A DNA stretch of 9,317 nucleotides. Source: Planctomycetota bacterium (lineage in GTDB: Bacteria; Planctomycetota; Phycisphaerae; WQYP01). This document shows positions 1 through 6,788 of this stretch, piece after piece (position 1 is the stretch's first letter; each line of letters begins with the position of its first letter). The DNA is taken from NCBI GenBank assembly GCA_021828925.1, contig JAJZCT010000090.1, positions 1 through 9,317 on the forward strand, given 5' to 3'. The position numbers were made by a program, and so were the translations under genes. The notes under the pieces are model-generated. The model worked only from the letters and a program-made list of their open reading frames with translations, had not been told where the DNA came from and made no database searches.

Positions 1-120
1 CGCAAGCTTACGCTGCGACCATCCCGCCACCTTGCTCGACGTGGAGATAACCGTCAGAATGTATTTTTCTCCGATGGCGATGCCGCGCAAGGGCCAAGTA
101 CGCCATCCCACGGCTGCCAT
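1..120 (-). CDS. Possible start of a further downstream gene (open to window edge)
   Basis: A minus-strand frame opens at ATG 120 and stays open for all 40 codons to the left edge, overlapping the end of the second radical SAM gene by 67 nt. The nearest AGGAG lies about 15 nt before the ATG, too far for an ideal ribosome site, and an inner GTG could be the real start. Composition is protein-like (hydrophobic stretch EKYILTVIS at 18-26), but the length is too short to decide. It may be the eighth operon gene or chance. Confidence 0.2.
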   Translation of the reverse strand, partial: MAAVGWRTWPLRGIAIGEKYILTVISTSSKVAGWSQRKLA

Positions 121-1148
121 GTCGACGAGAGCACCGCTCCTGGATGAAATACCAACTCATGAATTATTCCGGGATCACGGTGCTTGACCAACTCTATTCT
201 CGCAAGGTCCGCCTCTTCGAAGACCACGTCCATGCCCGCATAGCGCCAGACTTCCACGTAATAATAGTAACCCATTATCTGCCGCACGAACTCAAACTCA
301 GGTGTATTGCTGATCTGATCCAGCAGCGGCTCGACCTGTATTCGCTGTGCGTCGGAATATTCGACGACACTATTTGCTGCCTGTGTCGTGGGATCGCTTT
401 TCATGAGTTGGCGAAAGATAACATTATCCACTCCAAGGGAGGCTGCAAAATCCAAATATTTTATAATGGCGGCTAGTGAGGATATTCCCTCGGAAAGCAG
501 CACACATGATAGCCTTACCCGCACGCGAGCTTGCGCCGCCTCTTGCGCCACAATGCGGAGATTCTCCTCAGATAGCGCCTGACGCAATCGCATGATCTGG
601 GCGTTCCTGATTGTGCTGTAATGCGCCACGCTGAGGTTGAGGTGACCAAGTTTGGCCTCGGTAATATGTTCCAAAACCGTGCGCGGTCCTATCTTGTCAA
701 GCAACCCCGATCCGTTCGTAGTCAATGTCTTACGAGGTGCCCAAAAACGCCGCACGATGTGCAGAATCTTCGGCAGCCGTGGGTCTTTGCTGGGCTCGCC
801 GCCCGTAATGGAAATTGAAGGAGACAAAGGTGAAAGGGCGAAAAGACATTCCTCCAGTTTCGTGAAGTAGATGGAATCATCAACGGCTCTCCGCTGTTGG
901 GTCGCGAGGGAAATTCCGCGCGATATGGGACGTAGTTCTTCGACACAGAATCGGCATGAAGCGTTGCAGCGCTGGCCGCTATAAATCGAAAAATTTGCGT
1001 TCGCATAAACGCGCACCGGGTGCCCCCAAAGAGAAAACTCGGTCACACTTTGTGCCGTCGAATTGACCCATAGATCAAACGCCTCGCTCTTCGCCCTCCG
1101 CCAGCTAGGGTTAAATATATTCACAGCCAGAGTGCCCGAGGTGATCAC
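54..1148 (-). CDS. Radical SAM protein
   Basis: Second radical SAM enzyme, 364 residues. About 55 residues precede the cluster motif CNASCRFC (Cys61, Cys65, Cys68); then come ITGGEP (114-119), TTNG (143-146) and LSVAHY (172-177). A barrel-like region follows to about 250, then a helical stretch containing four consecutive tyrosines (294-297), and a tail near 331-352 resembling MoaA-like C-termini. Only Cys101, Cys215 and Cys353 lie outside the cluster motif, so an auxiliary Fe-S domain is not supported. The GTG start at 1148 is convincing because GAGGAG lies 6 nt upstream; it overlaps the previous stop as GTGA. This is the last complete gene of the operon in the window. The fold and cofactor are secure, but the reaction is not. 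Its direct pairing with the preceding radical SAM gene argues that both serve one pathway. Confidence 0.93.
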   Translation of the reverse strand: MITSGTLAVNIFNPSWRRAKSEAFDLWVNSTAQSVTEFSLWGHPVRVYANANFSIYSGQRCNASCRFCVEELRPISRGISLATQQRRAVDDSIYFTKLEECLFALSPLSPSISITGGEPSKDPRLPKILHIVRRFWAPRKTLTTNGSGLLDKIGPRTVLEHITEAKLGHLNLSVAHYSTIRNAQIMRLRQALSEENLRIVAQEAAQARVRVRLSCVLLSEGISSLAAIIKYLDFAASLGVDNVIFRQLMKSDPTTQAANSVVEYSDAQRIQVEPLLDQISNTPEFEFVRQIMGYYYYVEVWRYAGMDVVFEEADLARIELVKHRDPGIIHELVFHPGAVLSSTWQPWDGVLGPCAASPSEKNTF

Positions 1149-1879
1149 GGCAAACTCCTCATCGCTTCGGAACGAGCTGTCAGATCAGGCCCGAACAACC
1201 CGCCGTCCGGATTAATTAACGAAAAGTTATCCCAGACCGGAACCGGAATTTCCCAATTCAGTTGATCTTTTGCAAAGCCATATCGCTGGAGGTAAAAAAT
1301 ATTAGCAACCGGCAGCAGTCCGGAAGATTCCACCAACCGGCGCACAGATTGATCATCTTCATTTACCCCACGACGGAGGCGCACATTCAGCACCAGTACT
1401 CGCTCACCACCGAGTTCGGATATAATCTGCCTCATATCCTGAGCTAACGCGATCAGGCCATTATCCCTGGCCAGAAGATAATGGTTAATCGACAGCTTGA
1501 CGGTCAAAGGCGACCCGAGCCGCGCGAGGTAAAGCCGTAATTGTTCCCGTGAGCGCGGCAACACGACTCCGTTCGTGCAGAGAACAAGGTGCGTGCAGCG
1601 CGGATGTTCGCGAGCGGCGCGCACAAACTCCCAAAGATCCGGATGCAATGTCGGTTCCCCTCCCTCCAACTGTACTTGGAACAAACCATTCGCCGGAAAG
1701 CGAGCCTTAAAATCCGCCATACTAAGCCAGGTGTTGCCGCGCGGCGATGAACACGTACTGCACCATGGGCATGCGCGGTTGCAATGGTTCGTCAGCGCAA
1801 AGTAAAGGCGTCGAGGCCTTTCCGGCGAGGGGTGGTCAAGCGGTAGCGCACGGTCGGGATCATTGGGCGGCATGAGCAT
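1145..1879 (-). CDS. Short radical SAM protein
   Basis: Radical SAM enzyme: a [4Fe-4S] cluster reductively cleaves S-adenosylmethionine to start radical chemistry. The cluster motif CNRACPWC (Cys33, Cys37, Cys40) is followed by an extra Cys43. Further core signatures are EGGEP (72-76, SAM amino-group contact), CTNG (101-104) and LSINHY (129-134) on a central strand. At 244 residues it is near the minimum for a partial TIM barrel. It has no C-terminal cysteine cluster, so no SPASM or twitch domain is seen. It starts at ATG 1879 with GGAGG 8 nt upstream, only 3 nt after the ligase-like gene, and its stop overlaps the next gene's GTG. The adjacent radical SAM gene shares the LS-x2-HY strand and a similar ending, so the two may be diverged duplicates acting in sequence or as a heterodimer. 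The substrate is unknown; peptide modification is one option but no precursor was found. Confidence 0.93.
   Translation of the reverse strand: MLMPPNDPDRALPLDHPSPERPRRLYFALTNHCNRACPWCSTCSSPRGNTWLSMADFKARFPANGLFQVQLEGGEPTLHPDLWEFVRAAREHPRCTHLVLCTNGVVLPRSREQLRLYLARLGSPLTVKLSINHYLLARDNGLIALAQDMRQIISELGGERVLVLNVRLRRGVNEDDQSVRRLVESSGLLPVANIFYLQRYGFAKDQLNWEIPVPVWDNFSLINPDGGLFGPDLTARSEAMRSLP
1155..1160 (-). promoter_or_regulatory. Ribosome binding site supporting a GTG start
   Basis: Reads GAGGAG on the minus strand, 6 nt before the GTG at 1148, inside the 3' end of the preceding radical SAM gene. It fixes the start of the second radical SAM protein. Confidence 0.75.
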
Positions 1880-1882
1880 TGA

Positions 1883-3265
1883 TTAATCCTCCAACATCAG
1901 TGAACTGCGATAGGGAATTGCTTTCCCTTCTCGGCGATTCCCCAACTCCACGTCAATACGCAGAGCCACGGGTAAAATCCCCAATATTTGCTGCAACCTG
2001 AACTTAATCGCAGGCAAGTCCACATTTTCTCCCGGAATCGGTCGAACTATCAATTCACAAGAGCAGTCTTTATTTTGTGTAAATTCGTGCAATAATAAGG
2101 GGAACTCCCGTAGAATCCGCGAAATGTCCACTGTGCTTACCGGGGTTCCATCCATAGATCGAATCAATACGGGACTCCGCCCTTCAAGTTCCATAAAGCG
2201 CGGCATAGGGTCGCCGCACGGGCAGCGAACGTAATCCAGAATCCCGTAATCGCCCGTTCGATATCGAAACAATGGCATCATCGGGTTACGTCCACCGGTT
2301 AGCGTAATTTCACCGCGTTGTCCAGCCGCAGAAGGTGCTCCATCAGGGGCAAGCACATCAACATGTAGATCGTGCGGGAGCAGGTGGTACCCATAACCGA
2401 GCGGACAAGCGTAGCCAATCGGACCGGTCTCGACCATGGAATACCAATCTATTACCGGGGCCTTGTACTGCCGCGACAGTCTAGCCCTGAGTTTTTTGCT
2501 CATTGCTACAGACGTCGTAACCAGTGCCGAAGGCGCGGCAGGGATTTCCATCCGCAGCATTTCCGCAAAGGCGATCGGATCGCCGCTGAGGAATCGGGGT
2601 GCCATATCCCGAAAATACCGCGACTGACTGCCCTCAAGAGGCCATTGGTCCTGCCGAATATTCAATTTGGCAAACCCAGCACCGCGCCAATTATACAAAA
2701 CAGTGGCGTATGTATACGTACGAATCTGTGACCCCACCAAGAAGCATGCCACATCCCGCGCACAGAAATCACTTTTCACGCCGTGGCGCTCCAGCGCATA
2801 TTCGAGCAGTGGCTCATAACATCGCACTGCCGTTGGATGGTGCGGGACCGAGATGGGGTGACCGGTTGTTCCGGCCGTGCGGTATACAATCAGTCTATCA
2901 AGCGGTTGGTCATCAGGAACAAATTCCCAGGGCCGCAGCGCGATCTCCAGCCTCGAGGTTGTTGGAAGCGAATCCCAGCCGTTCGAGAGATCCACATTCG
3001 AAGAAAGTATCCTTCGCAAATAAGGTACCGTGTTCCGGAGCGTTTCAAACTTCTCAACTATCTCACCGGGAGGAACGTTTGTTCGGGGCATGCGCTGACT
3101 ACGTAGCGCCTCTCGAAAGGCCTCCATTGATCTCATATCGCCAGGATGCAGCCTATCACCGGTCACATAGTTAAATTGAGGCGCGTCAGCATGCTCCCGC
3201 AGGTGCCTTATCATCTGCGCCCCCTCTTTGGTGAGCAGCGGCGTTCGTTCCACATGGATATCCAT
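1883..3265 (-). CDS. PaaK-like adenylate-forming enzyme (phenylacetate-CoA ligase family)
   Basis: ANL-superfamily enzyme of the PaaK/CapK type, 460 residues, close to the usual size. It would activate a carboxylic acid with ATP to an acyl-adenylate and, if it is a true ligase, pass it to CoA or another acceptor. Visible motifs: the Thr/Gly-rich phosphate loop YRTAGTTGHP (128-137); WYSMVETG (274-281), matching the Y-S-x-T/V-E-x-G adenine-site motif; YRTGDYG (335-341) with the ribose-binding Asp; CPCGDPMPR (348-356) and EGR (361-363), typical of PaaK relatives; and a C-terminal REGKAIPYRS (445-454) whose Lys448 could be the mobile-domain catalytic lysine. Cys287, His294/His298, Cys348 and Cys350 could form a metal site. 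A longer reading frame begins with GTG at 3313, but I chose the ATG at 3265 because AGGAA lies 5 nt before it and the GTG has no ribosome site. The substrate cannot be read from sequence. No acyl carrier or amidotransferase is nearby. Confidence 0.92.
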   Translation of the reverse strand: MDIHVERTPLLTKEGAQMIRHLREHADAPQFNYVTGDRLHPGDMRSMEAFREALRSQRMPRTNVPPGEIVEKFETLRNTVPYLRRILSSNVDLSNGWDSLPTTSRLEIALRPWEFVPDDQPLDRLIVYRTAGTTGHPISVPHHPTAVRCYEPLLEYALERHGVKSDFCARDVACFLVGSQIRTYTYATVLYNWRGAGFAKLNIRQDQWPLEGSQSRYFRDMAPRFLSGDPIAFAEMLRMEIPAAPSALVTTSVAMSKKLRARLSRQYKAPVIDWYSMVETGPIGYACPLGYGYHLLPHDLHVDVLAPDGAPSAAGQRGEITLTGGRNPMMPLFRYRTGDYGILDYVRCPCGDPMPRFMELEGRSPVLIRSMDGTPVSTVDISRILREFPLLLHEFTQNKDCSCELIVRPIPGENVDLPAIKFRLQQILGILPVALRIDVELGNRREGKAIPYRSSLMLED

Positions 3266-3270
3266 TAGAT

Positions 3271-3275
3271 TTCCT
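3271..3275 (-). promoter_or_regulatory. Ribosome binding site deciding the PaaK-like start
   Basis: Reads AGGAA on the minus strand, 5 nt before ATG 3265. The alternative GTG at 3313 lacks any purine-rich site at the right distance, so this site fixes the shorter protein. Confidence 0.7.
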
Positions 3276-3323
3276 ATACAAAAAAGCAAGCCCTCGCTAA
3301 CTCGGCGCAACACTCAAGGCGCG

Positions 3324-3887
3324 TCACTCGCGCGTTGGCTTGGCCGCAGCCTCTTCCGCAGCGCGCTTTGCCATCATAGCCCGCACCTGCCGTGCTCGCT
3401 CTTCCACCAGTCGTACATCGCGCAACACAAGCACACGCTCCAAACTATCCAAAGACTCCAATCGGTCCATCGCTTGCGCGACGCTCTCCCCTTGCGGACG
3501 CAGGCCCAGTTGCGCCAAGCAAAAACGCGCAAGTTCCTCACGGCGATCAGGGTCGGTGATGAACAATTTTGGCGCGACAACCACTGCCAATGACCCAAGC
3601 CCCGCCTTTATCAACTGATTCGTCGCCGACGCTAAATGACGACGGCCACAAAACCATGAGTCGTGGAGGAGCCAAACGACAATTGCTATCAAAGTCAGCT
3701 CCGTTGCGCCTATATCCGAAGCAAGCGATTCCGTCGGCAAAGCCCCCAAATATCGAACCTGATCCGCGAACAGAGCCTGAACATCGAGTACGCCCGTCGA
3801 ACCGCTGCGCGGAGTCATCAGAAAATCTTCTGGGCACTCGGCAAGCCGATGCGTCAAAGACTCCAGGATTGGACCTTCACTTTCCAA
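3324..3887 (-). CDS. Uncharacterised helical protein of the MoxR/vWA cassette
   Basis: A 187-residue protein I cannot name. A short hydrophobic stretch at 63-75 (around ELTLIAIVVWLL) and another at 98-110 look like buried helices rather than a convincing transmembrane segment. Residues 112-187 form an Arg/Glu/Ala-rich helical tail, with a possible coiled coil at 145-185 rich in charged residues. The start is TTG at 3887. It overlaps the end of the vWA gene by 11 nt and is backed by a strong GGGAGG site 4 nt upstream, so the unusual start codon is credible. No nearby in-frame ATG offers a better alternative. The tight coupling to the vWA gene suggests a stoichiometric partner or regulator of the AAA+/vWA machine, by inference. 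It ends 58 nt before the ligase-like gene, at the boundary between the machine genes and the enzyme genes. Confidence 0.88.
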   Translation of the reverse strand: MESEGPILESLTHRLAECPEDFLMTPRSGSTGVLDVQALFADQVRYLGALPTESLASDIGATELTLIAIVVWLLHDSWFCGRRHLASATNQLIKAGLGSLAVVVAPKLFITDPDRREELARFCLAQLGLRPQGESVAQAMDRLESLDSLERVLVLRDVRLVEERARQVRAMMAKRAAEEAAAKPTRE

Positions 3888-5697
3888 TGCGCCTCCCTGC
3901 TAAGCTCGAGCCATAGCGAACATTACTGAAATTTCTGGCAAACGCAAGTAACTCCTCGGCGGTATTAACATGTGCGACGTTCCAGCCATCACCAACCATT
4001 CGTTTTTCGCCGGCGCTGATTATTTTGTTCGCCGATTCGCTCGCCATGAGATAGCCCGGCAATTGAAGCACATAACTCGCTCCGCCACCAGCGACTTCGG
4101 CGGCCTCTCGCGCAACATCCCACCCCAAGCGTCCGTCTACAATCCGATCCAGAAGGGAGAAAATGTCGTTATCTGTGACGATCACGATATGCGAGATTCG
4201 CCGCGATTTTGTTCCCGGTGGGAACGCCTTGGCTAGTCGGTGAATGCCAAACGTTGTTCCCGTTCCCAGATAACCAGTGAGCGTGGCCATTATGGCGTCC
4301 CGGTCGCGCGTAAATCCGTCTGTCGTCACTGTATTGCCGGGCTCACCGGAAAGTGCCGCAAGAACTCGCGAGCCGGCCCGCAGCGCGGAAAGTGCCATAA
4401 CCGCGGCGGCGAGCACGGGGTACGAAAGCCCGTGGGCCGGATTGCCCATCGAACCGGAACAATCTACTCCCAGATAGAGGTCCATTGGTGTCTTTGCCGC
4501 GCTGCTTCCTTGATCAGTGCTATATACCCGTTCAACTGTCGTAACGCCTGGAATAACCGGCACGCTGGCAGTAAGGGTGGCCAGCCAATCGATCTGCTCC
4601 ACCGGAGAACCGATTTCCCAAACATCCAAGCCTTCTGGGTGTACATCCTCAGCCGCGGGATTCTCATGCTCCGGAAAGCCAACAAGGTACGGCAGCGCCC
4701 GCTCCGTGTAATACCGCGCGGTTATTATGCCCTCCGCCACATTAAGTGCGGAAGCCTTAATTACTCTGGCGTACTCCAGCGGACCACGATAATGCTTTAT
4801 CGACTTAAATCCGGCCCGAACCTCGGCGGAGCCAGCAATATCATTTGCGTCATCGGTGCCCTCCCGTCCGAGTGCGCCTGATGGAACTGCGGAAATGTCC
4901 GGATCGCCAGCAGGATGGATCGCTCCCGTCAACTCATTATCGTCAATTTCAGCCAGCCCGCATGGAATAACACCATCGCCGGCTTTCTGCGTGTCATTTA
5001 ATGGCTCATGATTTCGTCTTGCATCGGCCGCCTCGTCGCTGGTCAAATATGGCAGGCATAGCGCGGCAAACCGCCCCGCGCCAGCCAGCCAGTCGTTGGC
5101 ATAACTTCGGATCAGGCGGCCCGCCAATTGCGCATCGCAATTTACCCGCACGTCCACCTCCCCCGAGGCTAAGGTGCCTGTCGGCAGTCGCCAAAGCAAT
5201 TCATAGGTTCGCATATACAGCCGCCATAGTCGGTCGGCAGGGGCTGCATTCAGTTGGCAGTAAACGCCGGCCATGGACAGTTCCGCCCAGCGCTGCAGTC
5301 TGTCGTTGATCAGAAGGTCCGTATAAAGGTTGCCGATAAAAGCTGCCAAGTGCTCCTTCCCTGGCAGTCCGAATTGCAGGCGCGCTAACATGCGGCAATT
5401 ATCCGTGAGATCGGCGGGGCAGTACACATGATGTCCCACCTCGTGCGCTAATATTTCTCTTGCGAACTGCCCCAGCTTTCGCTCGTGGATCTGTCGCAGA
5501 CTGATCACCACCCGGTGGTCGGCTAGGCGAATCATCGCGAAACTGCCCGTCAGCCCCTCATTTTTTTCTTCTTCGCGTGAGTAACACCAGACGGGGTCGC
5601 TCAGTCGCGTGTATCGGCTCCAGCATGCCACGGCGCTCGGCCAGCATTGCATCCACGCCTCGTGCAATATCGTAAGTTCCCCAGGTCGCGGCCCCAT
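3877..5697 (-). CDS. HEXXH metallopeptidase-like / vWA domain fusion protein
   Basis: A 606-residue protein with two recognisable parts. The N-terminal part has the zinc-protease signature HEVGH (85-89) inside a predicted helix, followed by N-x3-D-x3-N (Asn123, Asp127, Asn131). This arrangement resembles the N-terminal putative metallopeptidase region of DUF2201-type vWA proteins. Residues 220-300 are acidic and probably a flexible linker. The C-terminal vWA domain (about 404-590) has a full MIDAS: DCSGS (412-416), a Thr in GTGTTFG (478-484) and the acidic TDND (508-511). Such a domain binds a divalent cation and a protein partner. The pairing with a MoxR ATPase two genes upstream is the classical MoxR/vWA arrangement. 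The start is well supported: GGAGG lies 8 nt before the ATG, which overlaps the previous stop. No secretion signal is seen, so a cytosolic location is likely. Proteolysis is not proven; the HEXXH helix could be structural. Confidence 0.93.
   Translation of the reverse strand: MGPRPGELTILHEAWMQCWPSAVACWSRYTRLSDPVWCYSREEEKNEGLTGSFAMIRLADHRVVISLRQIHERKLGQFAREILAHEVGHHVYCPADLTDNCRMLARLQFGLPGKEHLAAFIGNLYTDLLINDRLQRWAELSMAGVYCQLNAAPADRLWRLYMRTYELLWRLPTGTLASGEVDVRVNCDAQLAGRLIRSYANDWLAGAGRFAALCLPYLTSDEAADARRNHEPLNDTQKAGDGVIPCGLAEIDDNELTGAIHPAGDPDISAVPSGALGREGTDDANDIAGSAEVRAGFKSIKHYRGPLEYARVIKASALNVAEGIITARYYTERALPYLVGFPEHENPAAEDVHPEGLDVWEIGSPVEQIDWLATLTASVPVIPGVTTVERVYSTDQGSSAAKTPMDLYLGVDCSGSMGNPAHGLSYPVLAAAVMALSALRAGSRVLAALSGEPGNTVTTDGFTRDRDAIMATLTGYLGTGTTFGIHRLAKAFPPGTKSRRISHIVIVTDNDIFSLLDRIVDGRLGWDVAREAAEVAGGGASYVLQLPGYLMASESANKIISAGEKRMVGDGWNVAHVNTAEELLAFARNFSNVRYGSSLAGRRIGK
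3892..3897 (-). promoter_or_regulatory. Ribosome binding site supporting a TTG start
   Basis: Reads GGGAGG on the minus strand, 4 nt before the TTG at 3887, and lies inside the 3' end of the vWA gene. It is what makes the TTG start of the 187-residue protein believable. Confidence 0.7.
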
Positions 5698-6725
5698 TAT
5701 CCCATCCTCCGACCGGGCGGCGCTAATCCCAGCATAAAGACATGAAATGAGTCACGGAGGGTGACGGCGAGGGTGTTACGCGTGGCAGCGGCGGAGGCAG
5801 CGCGAACCAGTTCAGGGAAACGCTGATTTTGGCCGCTCCATAAAACCGTCCCGTCCTCATTTACAAGTGCCGTATTGGTGCCAATAGCATCCCCGATCGG
5901 CACGAAGACAACATTGAAGGCGTCCGCCTCTATGCGCCAATGCCTCCGCCCACTGGATACAAGTAATTGTTCACCGTTGCACCGGACCCGCGGAGGTTCG
6001 GGGAATAATCCTGAAAAACCCCTGAATTTGCCCCGCTGGGCCAATATTTGCAACACGTTTGGCGCGGCCCCCTTTTCCGTGTGTTCCGTCGGTGTCATCC
6101 AAGGGTTTGCCATAATGGCCTGCACACACAAGTTGATCTCCTCGGCTCCCACAACCCGCGGAAGGCCCAGCGCGGCTGCGGCCAAATTCGACGGCAAGCG
6201 AAGTGCTGCGGCGCACGAGCACTGACGGTAATGGGACATCCCACACCGCCAAGCCGAAACTACGCCGCACTGCATGAGTGCTTCCGTATTCAAACACAGC
6301 GAAGAAATATCCCGCATGGCATTGATCCACCCTTGGGTGTGCGTACCCTCCGTGGCGCAGATGCTATACATAGCGTTGCTTAACGCCCCCGCTACCTTCG
6401 TTGGCTCGATCGCGAGAATTTTTGGAATCCTTGGAAGCACCTCACGCCAAATTATCCCAATCTCCGGATATTGACATTCCGGCCCAAGCATGGGGATGGC
6501 GAATAACTGAAGTGAAAGATCGTACAGCTCGTTGACTACGGCGGATGTCCTCTCCGGGTAGATTCCGGCTACCGCACGAATTATTGGATCAACGGTACCG
6601 CCAAGATGTTGTAAGAAGCCCATCCGGTCGATTCCGCCACCTTTCGCGGCCGCCGCAAACTTTAAATTAAATTGGTGGCGGCCACCTCTTAATATCTCGG
6701 CGAGTGGCCCGCTCAATGTTCCCAT
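5697..6725 (-). CDS. Uncharacterised protein of the MoxR/vWA cassette
   Basis: I do not recognise this 342-residue protein. Residues 1-190 look helical and alanine-rich, with a cysteine/histidine-rich patch at 144-171 (Cys144, Cys153, Cys161, His165, Cys169, Cys171). Residues 245-335 alternate hydrophobic and polar residues as beta strands do, with turn-like segments around NEDGT (289-293), suggesting a separate beta-rich domain. No signal peptide or membrane helix is evident. The ATG has an AGGA ribosome site 8 nt upstream. The stop codon overlaps the next start by one base (TAATG), which implies translational coupling to the vWA/metallopeptidase gene. Its place between the ATPase and the vWA protein suggests a subunit or adaptor of that machine; this is inference from position only. 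The cysteine patch could bind a metal, but the spacing matches no motif I can name. Confidence 0.88.
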   Translation of the reverse strand: MGTLSGPLAEILRGGRHQFNLKFAAAAKGGGIDRMGFLQHLGGTVDPIIRAVAGIYPERTSAVVNELYDLSLQLFAIPMLGPECQYPEIGIIWREVLPRIPKILAIEPTKVAGALSNAMYSICATEGTHTQGWINAMRDISSLCLNTEALMQCGVVSAWRCGMSHYRQCSCAAALRLPSNLAAAALGLPRVVGAEEINLCVQAIMANPWMTPTEHTEKGAAPNVLQILAQRGKFRGFSGLFPEPPRVRCNGEQLLVSSGRRHWRIEADAFNVVFVPIGDAIGTNTALVNEDGTVLWSGQNQRFPELVRAASAAATRNTLAVTLRDSFHVFMLGLAPPGRRMG

Positions 6726-6788
6726 AAGCCGATTCCTAAAAAACCGCTCCGATATCGCATGAACGTGGTCGATAATGCCCCGCCAGCA

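Noticed and set aside
2599..3174. 191-codon plus-strand frame opposite the PaaK-like gene
   Set aside because: It lies entirely across a well-supported enzyme gene, its product has no recognisable domain, and no clear ribosome site was seen.
3266..3313. GTG-started 16-residue extension of the PaaK-like protein
   Set aside because: No ribosome site before the GTG, while the ATG at 3265 has AGGAA at 5 nt.
4240..4881. 213-codon plus-strand frame opposite the vWA gene
   Set aside because: It is antisense to the MIDAS-bearing coding region, with low-complexity composition typical of a shadow frame.
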